Below, in pieces: positions 1 through 7,390 of a DNA stretch of 10,899 nucleotides; position 1 is the first letter of the stretch; each line of letters starts with the position of its first letter. Made by a program: the position numbers and the translations under genes. The notes beneath the pieces are model-generated. The model searched no databases. It worked only from the letters and a program-made list of their open reading frames with translations, and was not told the DNA's origin. This stretch comes from Deltaproteobacteria bacterium (GTDB taxonomy: Bacteria > Desulfobacterota > Binatia > UBA9968), in NCBI GenBank assembly GCA_016183145.1, contig JACPFE010000170.1:1-10899 (forward strand), given 5' to 3'.

Positions 1-165
1 TTTTGACATCCGCACTTGTAAATCGCCGAAATAGGTAACCCAATCGTGACGCGTGAAAATCGGCCGGCCGCTTGCCTTACGACGAATGATGAGAACGCCG
101 AGGCCGGCTAGAAGCACTAACAGCAATGTAAGACCTTCCCACAACACAAAGCCCATTATTTCCAT
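1..165 (-). CDS. Small membrane protein, N-terminal part only (runs off left edge)
   Basis: An open frame on the minus strand starts at ATG 165 and stays open for 55 codons to the window edge, so the C-terminus is missing. The start is supported by an AGGA-type ribosome site about 7 nt upstream. Residues 5-27 are a single hydrophobic stretch rich in Leu, Val and Gly, followed at once by Arg-Arg-Lys, which fits an N-terminal membrane anchor with the rest of the chain cytoplasmic. The remaining visible residues (about 30-55) are mixed polar and aromatic and match no family that I recognise. The gene faces away from a 300-nt gap holding a good sigma-70-like promoter on the same strand. It could be the anchor of a larger enzyme or a small inner-membrane protein; function unknown. 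Confidence 0.6.
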   Translation of the reverse strand, partial: MEIMGFVLWEGLTLLLVLLAGLGVLIIRRKASGRPIFTRHDWVTYFGDLQVRMSK

Positions 166-261
166 GGTGTAGTCCTATCTTTTCTTCTCGTGCATCTTTT
201 TCGCGTCGGTCTGAGTAGCCGTATAGCTACAAATTGCGTGCCGCAAATCAGGTTGCTCGCA

Positions 262-291
262 AAAATAGGTTGGGGTCCGAACGGATGTCAA
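262..291 (-). promoter_or_regulatory. Putative sigma-70-type promoter for the leftmost gene
   Basis: On the minus strand there is an exact TTGACA -35 box (plus coordinates 286-291), then 18 nt, then TATTTT as the -10 box (262-267, 4 of 6 consensus bases). It points at the membrane-protein start at 165 and would give a leader of about 90 nt. Only sequence match supports it. Confidence 0.4.
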
Positions 292-428
292 CCTTCGAAG
301 CTACGGGATTCTTTTCAATTCGCGCGCTTACGCCAGCGCGGATCGCGCGCTTGGCCAGGTTTCACGGGGATTTATCGATCCCATAGCACCCGCGGGGGAA
401 TTTGCGCTGTGATTTAATGAGGCAAGCG

Positions 429-443
429 TGACGGAATCCGTCA
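429..443. repeat. Short palindrome TGACGGA-A-TCCGTCA
   Basis: Two perfect 7-bp arms are separated by one base, 26 nt past the lipoprotein stop codon on the minus strand. The one-base loop is too tight for a good RNA hairpin and no T-run follows, so a dimeric-protein binding site is more likely than a terminator. Which gene it would control is unclear; it lies well upstream of the promoter at 262-291. Confidence 0.35.
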
Positions 444-468
444 TTTCGTCGCGCGGACGCCCGGAGCT

Positions 469-1227
469 TCAGTAGGCGATGCGCGCCCTTTTTACCTGGT
501 CGGCCCGGATCCATCCTTGCTTGGCGAAAAACTCAGACAAATAGCGAACTGATTGCTCGGCGGTAGCCCTGGCCATCTGAGCCACGTCGGTGCGGTACGC
601 TTCATACCCAGTGCCGATAGCTCCGCTGGCAATCACCCCGGCGGTAACTCCTCCTTGGACCGCCGCACCAACCGGGACGGTTGCCGCTGCTCCGGGCATC
701 TTCCCGCTGTCAGACCGAGTGGTGAACTCGAGCAGTTTTCGCCGTTCGGTTCCGTGGTAGAGTTCCACCCGCGTCTCCACTTTCGCTGCGCCGGAGCCAA
801 AGCCAATGAGCAGCCGCCGCAGGGGATTGCCTTGATCGACGGTGAGAAATTTTCCGTCGATTAAAAGGTCGTTGTCCGCCACCGGCGTCCCGCGAGCGAC
901 CGGCGCGACGGCGAAACCTAGGCCGCGAAGTCCTTTGACTAATTCGCCGGTCGCAGCGTCCGCCGCGTGCCGCCTGATTTGACCTTCTCGTTCCGCCGGG
1001 TTCGTTACCGCGGGCTGCTGGCGGAGAATGCCTTGATATTCCTTGACGGCTGCCTCGTCCATCGTGAAGTCGTAAACGAGAATGCGCGCCGGCGGCGGAA
1101 GGTTGGTATCCTGAATCCGGCTCAATGGCCGTACCGCGGTTTGCCCGCAGGCGGCGATGAAGAAAAGAAGAATGACGAAAAAAAGTCGTCTTGCGGCTGG
1201 ATAGCGAAAGCGACGGGAGCCACCCAT
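469..1227 (-). CDS. DUF4410-type outer-membrane lipoprotein
   Basis: The 252-residue product starts with a basic segment and a hydrophobic core (residues 15-26) ending in a lipobox, Ile-Ala-Ala-Cys27, so it should be processed by signal peptidase II and lipidated at Cys27. The mature part resembles DUF4410 proteins: an early LVYDF strand (about 50-54), then the strongly family-like segment with a DG(K)FLTVDQGN stretch and a RRLLIGFGSG turn (about 126-147), followed by a Gly/Ala-rich region (about 180-205) that may touch the membrane. The molecular role of this family is unknown. It is the last of four minus-strand genes, 62 nt after the TAXI-like gene. The ribosome site in front of ATG 1227 is weak, so translation may depend on the upstream gene or the start may differ slightly; the lipobox argues strongly for a start near here. 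Confidence 0.8.
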   Translation of the reverse strand: MGGSRRFRYPAARRLFFVILLFFIAACGQTAVRPLSRIQDTNLPPPARILVYDFTMDEAAVKEYQGILRQQPAVTNPAEREGQIRRHAADAATGELVKGLRGLGFAVAPVARGTPVADNDLLIDGKFLTVDQGNPLRRLLIGFGSGAAKVETRVELYHGTERRKLLEFTTRSDSGKMPGAAATVPVGAAVQGGVTAGVIASGAIGTGYEAYRTDVAQMARATAEQSVRYLSEFFAKQGWIRADQVKRARIAY

Positions 1228-1289
1228 ATAGCCACTTGTACCAGCAGGACAAAATAAAGAAAAGCGAAATCGACCGCCACGGAATTCTT

Positions 1290-2348
1290 CTATTTCAAAA
1301 AGCCCCGTTCGCGGTAAAACCGCTTGGCGCCCGGATGGAGCGGCACGTCGTAGGGCGCTTCATCGTCATTGGCGCATAATTGCGCAATGTCGAGCGGCTT
1401 ATAGTTGTCCGTGGGGATGAAGTCTTTGCGCTTCTCGATCGCTTCGCATAATGCATAGGCCACGTCGTTCGGCATGTCGGCGCGCACGATCATCGGCCAG
1501 CCGCTGAAGTCGAGGGTCTGAACATCTTCGCTCATGCCGCGAAACCCCAGCCTCGACATCATCACCGCGCGGTATCCCATCGCGGCCAGGGGCTTAAGAA
1601 TCGCTCCATCCACGGGCAAGTAGCGAAATCCGTGATCGAGAGCGGTTTGCCCCCAGCTCTTGATCCCCTCGTCGAAGACCGCGTTGACCGCGCCGCTCGC
1701 GATCGTCGCGCGCCGCAGCGGATCGCTGGGCCGCGTCGCCGGGAAAATTTCCCCGCCCCACTTACGAATATCCGCGAACGAAAAGCCGGCGGAGCCCATT
1801 ACCGCCGCCACGGTAAACACCGTCGAGTTTTCCCTGAGGGCGAGTGGGTCTACCCGCCGGGTGGAAAGCTTCAGTGGAAAGCGTTCCTTCTTGATTTGAG
1901 ATAGCGAAGTGATGCCGGTCGATTCATGAACCGCGAAGGCGACAACGTCATGGGAAGGAAAAACCGCGACGGCGCGTAAGGGATAGCGTTTGCGAAATGG
2001 ACCCTTGCCCCGATAAGCCATCGTCAACAACACCGACGGGTTGACCCATGCCAGGGAAATCTTGCCCTGCGCGACGGCGACGATCTCGCGCACGCCGCCG
2101 GTGGCAAAGGTGAGCGAGATGCCGTCTTTCTTGTCGCTGGTTCGGGCGGCGAGGGAGAGTCTGACCGCGTTGCCGAGGCGCGAATCGGTTTGCAAAACTC
2201 CTTCCGCCGCCCGCATAGATTCGGACGAGAGCGAGGTATCATACAGAGACGCCGCCAATTCCAGCAGTCCCTTGGCGCGCTGGACGCCCGCGTTATATCG
2301 CCTGATGGTCATAGGTCCGTTAGGCCTCCGAAGGAAACGCTCTATCAT
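1290..2348 (-). CDS. TAXI/NMT1-family substrate-binding protein, no export signal
   Basis: The 352-residue product resembles the TAXI family of TRAP-transporter solute-binding proteins. Visible family features are a TGG motif followed by an 'activity by counts' helix and a 'LAWVNPS' strand (about 83-105), a stretch around 'FPSHDVVAFAVH' with the typical 'I-T-S-L-S-Q-I' loop (about 130-155), and the 'D-E-G-I-K-S-W' segment (about 225-231). These proteins normally bind small organic acids or amino acids in the periplasm. Here the N-terminus has no hydrophobic signal segment and no TRAP membrane subunits are nearby, so it may be a cytoplasmic binding or sensor protein, or secretion uses something not seen. 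Two starts are possible: ATG 2348 (no ribosome site) and ATG 2312, which has GGAGG 12 nt upstream. Either leaves the domain intact. It sits 79 nt after the acyl-CoA dehydrogenase gene. Confidence 0.7.
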   Translation of the reverse strand: MIERFLRRPNGPMTIRRYNAGVQRAKGLLELAASLYDTSLSSESMRAAEGVLQTDSRLGNAVRLSLAARTSDKKDGISLTFATGGVREIVAVAQGKISLAWVNPSVLLTMAYRGKGPFRKRYPLRAVAVFPSHDVVAFAVHESTGITSLSQIKKERFPLKLSTRRVDPLALRENSTVFTVAAVMGSAGFSFADIRKWGGEIFPATRPSDPLRRATIASGAVNAVFDEGIKSWGQTALDHGFRYLPVDGAILKPLAAMGYRAVMMSRLGFRGMSEDVQTLDFSGWPMIVRADMPNDVAYALCEAIEKRKDFIPTDNYKPLDIAQLCANDDEAPYDVPLHPGAKRFYRERGFLK

Positions 2349-2427
2349 TGCGTGTCTGCTTGCCGGTAATCCCCCCGACGGTCAAGACACATCGCGGTTT
2401 GCTTTGTGAATTTTCGCTCCCGCAGGT

Positions 2428-3591
2428 TCAGTTGTGCGCCCGAATCAGATTTTGCGCGAGGCGCCAACGCAAGACTTCATTGGCGCCTTCGGTGATGCGC
2501 GTGCTGCGGATCTGGCGGTACCACCATTCGAGCGGCAGCTCTTTCATCAATCCCAGGCCGCCGTGCACCTGGATGGCACGGTCGACGACGCGACTCGCCA
2601 TCTCGGTGGCCGTGACTTTGACCATGTAAGACAGATTGCGCACGTCCTCGCCTTGATCTTGGCGCCAGGCGCACTCGTAAACCATCAGCCGCGTCGCGTG
2701 CAGCTCCATCGCCGAGTCCGCGATCATGAACTGGATTGCTTGGCGATCGGCCAGCGGCCGGCCGAAGGTAACGCGGATCTTTGAGTATTCGATCATCATG
2801 TCCAGGGCGCGCTGGGCGATGCCCACCGGACGCGCGCCGTGGCCGCGAATTCGCCCTTCGGAAATCCATTTCTGGGCGAGTAAAAAGCCACCGCCGACCT
2901 CGCCGATCACGTTCGCGGCCGGCACGCGCACGTTGTCGAAGAGAATCTGCCAGGGCGCTTCTCCCATCATCGTGGGCCAATTCCGTTCGAGCACGACGCC
3001 GGGGCTCTTGAGATCGACGGCGAAGCAGGTAATGCCGCCGCGCGCGCGTTTCACGGGATCGGTCAACGCCATCAACTGGACATAGTCGGACCGCCCCGCG
3101 GCGGTAATGAAGCGTTTGGTGCCGTTGACGATGAACGAATCGCCGTCCCGCACGGCGCGCGTGCGCATCGCCGCCGGATCGCTGCCCGCGTCCGGCTCGG
3201 TCTGCGCGAAGCAAAACCGAATCTCGCCACGCAGCACGGGTTTTAAGAAACGCTCCTTCTGCTCTTCGTTGCAATGAAACAGTACCGGGCGCACTTCGGG
3301 TCCGAACAACTCCAAGCCGCGAAAGGGCAGGGAAGCCGCGCGCGCGACTTCCTCATGAATGATGCAGCGGGGCAAAAGCCCAAGACCGGCGCCGCCATAC
3401 TCCGACGGCACGTCAAGCATCCAAAGCCCCATGGCCTTGGCTTTCTCTTGCAGCGGTTTGAGCAGCCGTTCCGGCATCGGCCCCTCGCTATCATGGCGGT
3501 ACTCGTGCTCCAGCGGAATCAGTTCTTTATCCACGAAGCGCCGCACTGTGTCTTTGAGTAACTGCATCTCTTCAGGCAGATTGAAGTCCAT
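2428..3591 (-). CDS. Acyl-CoA dehydrogenase family flavoprotein
   Basis: The 387-residue product has the full length and architecture of FAD-dependent acyl-CoA dehydrogenases, which introduce an alpha-beta double bond into acyl-CoA thioesters and pass electrons to electron-transferring flavoprotein. The N-terminal helical domain covers about 1-120. The first family signature (FAQTEPDAGSD) is at 128-138 in the middle beta domain. The second signature region (VHGGLGLMKELPLEWWYRQIR) starts at 342. Glu368 in the TEGANEV stretch occupies the position of the catalytic base of medium-chain enzymes. The start at ATG 3591 is chosen because GGGGGAG lies 4 nt upstream and the protein then begins in the family manner; a frame extends to 3636 but has no ribosome site. 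It lies between a DUF1932 oxidoreductase and a TAXI-like protein on the same strand, which suggests organic-acid or amino-acid breakdown. Chain length and branching of the substrate cannot be told. Confidence 0.92.
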   Translation of the reverse strand: MDFNLPEEMQLLKDTVRRFVDKELIPLEHEYRHDSEGPMPERLLKPLQEKAKAMGLWMLDVPSEYGGAGLGLLPRCIIHEEVARAASLPFRGLELFGPEVRPVLFHCNEEQKERFLKPVLRGEIRFCFAQTEPDAGSDPAAMRTRAVRDGDSFIVNGTKRFITAAGRSDYVQLMALTDPVKRARGGITCFAVDLKSPGVVLERNWPTMMGEAPWQILFDNVRVPAANVIGEVGGGFLLAQKWISEGRIRGHGARPVGIAQRALDMMIEYSKIRVTFGRPLADRQAIQFMIADSAMELHATRLMVYECAWRQDQGEDVRNLSYMVKVTATEMASRVVDRAIQVHGGLGLMKELPLEWWYRQIRSTRITEGANEVLRWRLAQNLIRAHN

Positions 3592-3660
3592 CTTCTCCCC
3601 CTTCGCTCTTCTCGCAATTTTCGATTTGCGCAGCAAACGGATTATTAACTGAACAAGATT

Positions 3661-3705
3661 CCCTCACCCTCGCCCTCTCCCAGAGGGAGAGGGAAGGGGT
3701 GAGGG
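3661..3705. repeat. REP-like G/C-rich palindrome between two genes
   Basis: CCCTCTCCC (3673-3681) pairs perfectly with GGGAGAGGG (3685-3693) over a 3-nt loop. Outer arms CCCTCACCC and GGGTGAGGG extend the stem with one interior mismatch patch. I recognise this as a widespread dispersed palindrome of proteobacterial and environmental genomes, often seen mistranslated as SPLPSPSGRGRG or LTPSLSLWERARVRE-like tails. TTTTT follows on the plus strand (3706-3710), so in that direction it resembles an intrinsic terminator; on the minus strand there is no T-run and read-through into the next gene is possible. Confidence 0.8.
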
Positions 3706-4557
3706 TTTTTCGGACCGGCCCCGAATCACTCCGACTACGGCCGGAATCGTTGGCGCCGGATCGGTCTGGTCTTTGAAGGGCGTAAGGCGCAGGCAAATTT
3801 CCGCGGCAGCCAAATGAAAGCCGCCTGGCAATCCCGCGGCCCGAAACGTTTCTGCGATTTCTTCCATCTCCCCTACGTAACGCCACATCTTGGGAACGGC
3901 CACCGCTGCGGCCCGCTGGCAACGGCGCTCGAGCTCCGGCTGGGAAATGTTCCATTCCTCTAACAGCGCCCGGTCGACGCCTTCGTGGGCCGAGAAAGCG
4001 CGGATCGCCAGAAGCAGCGCATCGGTGCATTTGGTCCACGCCGCGTAGGCGACTTTGAGGGCCGAGGCGGCACCGGGCTCCGGGCCGATAGCTCGGGCGT
4101 CGAGCATGCTCGCGGAAAATAATTTGGCTACTTCCGGCGCGCAAACTCCGGAGAGATAGAGGCGGGTCGTTCCGGCCTTTTTAACCGGCGCCCCGATGAT
4201 GCCGCCGTCGACAAAACTCGCGCCGACTTTGCTGACGATTTCCCCGACCTGCACGGCGGTGGCCCGCGAGATCGCGTTGGCATCGACGTAGATGCCTTTG
4301 AACTTGTACTGCGCTACGCTTTGCGCGACTGCCAGCGCGGCGTGGGGCGGGCAGACGGAGAGAACGACCTCGCTCTCGCGCAATGCGTTAGCGAGAGTTT
4401 GCACATCCTGTAGGCCGGCTTGCTTCGCCCGTTCCCGGCTTGTATTGCTCCTTTGGTCTGACGCCCAGACGACGCGCGCGCCGCTGGTGGCGGCGGCCGC
4501 GCCGATGGTGGAACCCATGTTGCCGGGATGCAAGAGTGCGATGGTCTTGATGGTCAT
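3664..4557 (-). CDS. NAD(P)-dependent oxidoreductase, 6PGDH-like N-domain plus DUF1932
   Basis: The 297-residue product belongs to the beta-hydroxyacid dehydrogenase / 6-phosphogluconate dehydrogenase superfamily. The Rossmann fold starts at the N-terminus with G12-x-x-G15-x-x-x-G19. Other family marks are the DANAIS loop (92-97), the DGGIIGAP segment (118-125) and Lys168 in the ALKVAYAAWTK helix, at the position of the catalytic lysine. The region after about 190 (EEWNISQPELERR and following) resembles DUF1932. Members reduce or oxidise small hydroxyacids, but the substrate of this subgroup is unknown. ATG 4557 has GGAGG 8 nt upstream. The last 14 or so residues (KPSPLPSPSGRGRG) come from the REP-like palindrome, which also contains the stop codon, so the natural C-terminus was probably altered by repeat insertion. 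It is the first gene of the minus-strand block and is divergent from the cyclodeaminase-like gene. Confidence 0.88.
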   Translation of the reverse strand: MTIKTIALLHPGNMGSTIGAAAATSGARVVWASDQRSNTSRERAKQAGLQDVQTLANALRESEVVLSVCPPHAALAVAQSVAQYKFKGIYVDANAISRATAVQVGEIVSKVGASFVDGGIIGAPVKKAGTTRLYLSGVCAPEVAKLFSASMLDARAIGPEPGAASALKVAYAAWTKCTDALLLAIRAFSAHEGVDRALLEEWNISQPELERRCQRAAAVAVPKMWRYVGEMEEIAETFRAAGLPGGFHLAAAEICLRLTPFKDQTDPAPTIPAVVGVIRGRSEKPSPLPSPSGRGRG

Positions 4558-4679
4558 TTTAAGTACCTCCGCTGATATGCGGAAGCTAATCGAGATCGGT
4601 GCATTTAGTCAAGGAAGCTGGAGGAACATATTGCCGGTTTTCCTTGACCTGGGCCGGTCTCATTGATAAGCGAGGAAAC

Positions 4680-5783
4680 ATGTTGATACTGAGCAACGAA
4701 GAAATCGAGTCGTTTTTATCCATCAAGACTTGCATCGACGCCCTTGAGCGGGCCTACAGGAGTTGGAATCAAGGCAAAGCGATCAACCGCCCGCGCACGG
4801 ATTTGGTGCTGCCCTCGCCCAATGAGTCCGGCGTCTATGCTTTCAAGTCGATGGAGGCGGGGCTCACCGATCCGCCCATCGTCGCGATGCGCATCAACTC
4901 CGACATCATCCGCTGGCGGCAGCAAGGGGAGAGGGTCTTAAAAACCAAGGTGCCGGCCGCTCCCGGCGATAAGTACGTGGGACTGGTCATGTTGTTCTCG
5001 ACTGAGAACGGCGAGCCGCTGGCGATTTTCCCCGACGGTGTCGTTCAGCGAATGCGGGTCGCGTCGAGCAGCGCCATCGCCGCGCGCCATCTGGCGCGCG
5101 CGGATGCGAGCATGCTGGCGCTGTTCGGTTCCGGTTGGCAGGCGGGGAGCCATCTGCCGGCAATGTGCGCCGTCCGCAATATCAAGAGAGTGAATGTTTT
5201 CAGCCCCACCAAGGCCAACCGCGAAGCCTTCGTAAAGGAGATGCAGCAAAAGGTCGCCGCGGAGGTCCATGCGGCGGATAGTCCGGAAGATTGCGTGCGC
5301 AATGCCGATATCATCGCAACCACCACGAATTCTCTATCGCGGGTGATAAATCCTGATTGGGTTAGGCCGGGCATGCATGTCACCTGCGTGCGGGTGCCGG
5401 AGCTCGGCGATGAGACGATCCGAAAGGTCGACCGGTTGATCATCCACTCGCATAAGCACGCGCCGGAAAACTATGTCGCCGGTTTCGGCGACGACGGCAT
5501 ACCGGCCCACGACGCCATCGACATCATCAAGCGAGGCCCAGGGAAAGCAAAGGACTCACTGGTCGAGCATCCCTTTTGGCTGGCCGCTCCCGAGCTGAGA
5601 GAACTAGTGGCCGGCAGCGTGCCGGGCCGAGCCACACCGGAAGAGACCACCTGCTTTCTAAATAATTTAGGCATCGGCCTACAGTTCGCCGCCGTCGGCG
5701 CGGCGGTTTTCACCGAAGCTAAGGCCAAGGGAGTCGGGCGCGAGATTCCCACCGATTGGTTCTTGGAAAGCGTGCATCCGTAG
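4680..5783 (+). CDS. Ornithine cyclodeaminase / mu-crystallin family protein
   Basis: The 367-residue product matches this NAD(P)H-binding family over its length. Seen: the N-terminal LSNEEIESFLSIKTCIDALE segment, the substrate-side Lys56 (AFKSMEA), Arg126 before the ASSSAIAARHLA helix, and a Rossmann motif G150-S-G152-W-Q-A155. Known members convert ornithine to proline or reduce cyclic ketimines. In the segment after PGMHVTC (230-236) the Asp that serves as catalytic residue in true ornithine cyclodeaminase seems to be replaced (VRVPELG), so a reductase or another cyclic-imine substrate is more likely than ornithine deamination; that alignment is from memory. ATG 4680 is chosen because GAGGA precedes it by 3 nt and the family N-terminus begins there; the frame also extends back to 4599. 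The last 31 codons are duplicated at 9839-9934. Confidence 0.88.
   Translation: MLILSNEEIESFLSIKTCIDALERAYRSWNQGKAINRPRTDLVLPSPNESGVYAFKSMEAGLTDPPIVAMRINSDIIRWRQQGERVLKTKVPAAPGDKYVGLVMLFSTENGEPLAIFPDGVVQRMRVASSSAIAARHLARADASMLALFGSGWQAGSHLPAMCAVRNIKRVNVFSPTKANREAFVKEMQQKVAAEVHAADSPEDCVRNADIIATTTNSLSRVINPDWVRPGMHVTCVRVPELGDETIRKVDRLIIHSHKHAPENYVAGFGDDGIPAHDAIDIIKRGPGKAKDSLVEHPFWLAAPELRELVAGSVPGRATPEETTCFLNNLGIGLQFAAVGAAVFTEAKAKGVGREIPTDWFLESVHP
5688..5783 (+). repeat. Direct repeat copy 1: 3' end of the cyclodeaminase-like gene
   Basis: This is the in-gene copy of a sequence found again at 9839-9934 in the same orientation, offset 4151. Over 90 nt before the stop codons (5691-5780 against 9842-9931) I count 7 differences. 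Similarity ends abruptly at the stop codon on the right and near codon 337 on the left. Confidence 0.9.
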
Positions 5784-5992
5784 GTGGATCAATTGTCTTG
5801 CCAGCTTCGGGGCTGTGATCCTCACGTTTTTCGACGGTGCTGAACTCGAAAGCCAGACCTTAAAGAGATCTTGGAAAGAGAGACCGGTGCGAGAAGTTAT
5901 CGGCTTCCTTGCGCCGTTGGCCTGTTCATGGCTGACGCATCAGTCTCTTTTGGCAAGGGATCTCAGACGAGCACAAATTGCTGGAATCCAGA

Positions 5993-7390
5993 TCACTCGA
6001 TTCCTAACTCCTTTAGCTTGGTATAGAGAAGCTGGCGGTTTATGCCTAGCAGCCGAGCTGCCTCGGCCTTATTCCCCTGGCACCGAGCCAGAGCGCGCCG
6101 GATCATTTCCCGTTCTAGACTTTGCACCGCTTCCCCAAGCGGGCGAGTCAGCAACTCGGCGCCGCGAAACTGCGAAATGCCGGGTTCGGTTTCGCCTGCT
6201 AAAGGTATCGGAAAGTCGGCGGCCGTGATCAACGCACCGCGGGCTAGAACGAGAGCGCGCTGGACGATGTTCTCCAGTTCGCGGACATTCCCTGGATAGT
6301 CGTAGGCGAGGAGCAGGCGGGTTGCCTCTTCGGTGAATCCACGGGGCGCATCACTGCGCTCCTGGCCGTGCCTCCACAGAAAGCCCTCGGCCAGAGGAAG
6401 AATATCCGCGCGCCGCTCGCGCAGCGGAGGGAGATGAATTCGCACCACGTTCAGACGATAGTAAAGGTCTTCGCGAAAGCATCCCTCCGCCACAAGCTGT
6501 TCCAAAGATCGGTTAGTGGCGGCGATGAGCCGAAAGTCAACCGGGATGCTCCGGCCACCAAGCCGCTCGACGACATGATCCTGGAGAGTGCGAAGCAGCT
6601 TTGCCTGGGTGCCGACGGGCAGGTCCCCAATCTCATCGAGGAATACGCTGCCGCCCGCCGCTGACTCGAAGCGCCCCATCTGATCGCGGACCGCGCCGGT
6701 GAAGGCACCGCGCTCGTAGCCGAACATTTCGCTTTCGAGCAGCGACTCTGGAATCGCCGGACAGTTGACGGCGACAAACGGGCCATCGGCTCGGAGGCTG
6801 TGGCGGTGAATCGCTCTGGCGACCAGTTCCTTTCCGGTTCCGGATTCGCCAGTGATAAGAACCGTGGCGTCTGCGGGCGCGGTTTTACCGATGAGCTTGA
6901 AGACCTCGCGTATCGCAGCGCTTTGCCCGATCAGCTCGCCTTCGGCGCCAAGCCGGCTTCGACTGACTTGGTCTCGAAGGCTATCCAACTCGCGTCCGAG
7001 CCGGGCGACCTCCACCGCCCGCCTGGCCGCTCGGATGACTTCTTCTTCGTTAAACGGCTTGGTGATGTAGTCAAACGCGCCCAGCTTCATCGCCTCGATG
7101 GTGTTGTCGCTCGTGCCAAAAGAGGTGATGATCACCACGGGAATCGTACGCCAGGAAGCAGAGTCGTGAAGCATGCGCAGGGTTGCAAGCCCATCGAGGC
7201 GCGGCATTTTGAGATCGAGGAAAACCACATCGGGAGAAGCGCTTCCACTTTGGAGTTGCTCAATGGCTGTCTGACCATCGCCCGCTTCCCAGACCTGGTA
7301 GCTTGCCTCTTCAAAGATCTCCCGAAGAGTCTCCCGAAGGTGGCGCTCATCGTCGACAATCAGAATAGAGCCTGACTGAGAACTCAACAT
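5993..7390 (-). CDS. NtrC-family sigma-54-dependent response regulator
   Basis: The 465-residue product has three domains in order. The receiver domain (about 8-120) has the acidic pair Asp13-Asp14, phospho-acceptor Asp59, Thr89 and Lys111. The AAA+ activator domain (about 152-385) has Walker A GESGTGKE (181-188), the sigma-54-contacting GAFTGA loop intact (228-233) and Walker B VFLDEIGD (249-256). A Fis-type helix-turn-helix (about 435-463) ends the protein. When phosphorylated by its kinase it should form a ring that uses ATP to open sigma-54 polymerase complexes. The ATG overlaps the end of the kinase gene by 7 nt (ATGTTGA), so the pair is translationally coupled. All residues needed for activity are present. 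Its likely own target is the sigma-54 promoter at 9701-9714 with the inverted repeat at 9790-9810. Which of the many NtrC-like subfamilies it belongs to is not clear. Confidence 0.96.
   Translation of the reverse strand: MLSSQSGSILIVDDERHLRETLREIFEEASYQVWEAGDGQTAIEQLQSGSASPDVVFLDLKMPRLDGLATLRMLHDSASWRTIPVVIITSFGTSDNTIEAMKLGAFDYITKPFNEEEVIRAARRAVEVARLGRELDSLRDQVSRSRLGAEGELIGQSAAIREVFKLIGKTAPADATVLITGESGTGKELVARAIHRHSLRADGPFVAVNCPAIPESLLESEMFGYERGAFTGAVRDQMGRFESAAGGSVFLDEIGDLPVGTQAKLLRTLQDHVVERLGGRSIPVDFRLIAATNRSLEQLVAEGCFREDLYYRLNVVRIHLPPLRERRADILPLAEGFLWRHGQERSDAPRGFTEEATRLLLAYDYPGNVRELENIVQRALVLARGALITAADFPIPLAGETEPGISQFRGAELLTRPLGEAVQSLEREMIRRALARCQGNKAEAARLLGINRQLLYTKLKELGIE

Larger units (their letters stand above)
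166..468. other. Intergenic region without a convincing gene
   Basis: About 300 nt between the leftmost gene and the end of the lipoprotein gene. The only long frame here (190-417, plus) begins with GTG, lacks a ribosome site and encodes an Arg/Ser/Cys-rich chain with no recognisable domain, so I do not call it. The stretch holds the promoter at 262-291 and a perfect 7-bp-arm palindrome at 429-443. Confidence 0.5.

Noticed and set aside
190..417. Plus-strand frame of 75 codons
   Set aside because: GTG start without ribosome site, no hydrophobic or domain pattern, unusual residue mix; it is probably chance in a GC-rich gap.
2477..3274. Long minus-strand frame (265 codons) inside the acyl-CoA dehydrogenase gene
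   Set aside because: Very Arg-rich, typical of a shifted frame in GC-rich coding DNA; the overlapping frame encodes an unmistakable acyl-CoA dehydrogenase.
4568..4583. Small hairpin TCCGC-N6-GCGGA overlapping the ribosome site of the DUF1932 oxidoreductase
   Set aside because: A five-bp stem is too weak to claim as a regulatory element from one sequence.
4584..4612. TTGACT-N17-TTAGCT as promoter for the DUF1932 oxidoreductase (minus strand)
   Set aside because: The -35 is fair but only 2 of 6 bases match in the -10 box.
5815..6228. Plus-strand frame of 137 codons crossing the end of the regulator gene
   Set aside because: Its second half is antisense to the regulator's helix-turn-helix; the first half has no recognisable protein pattern.
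6800..7375. Plus-strand frame of 191 codons
   Set aside because: Antisense to the receiver and AAA+ parts of the response regulator, with no domain of its own.
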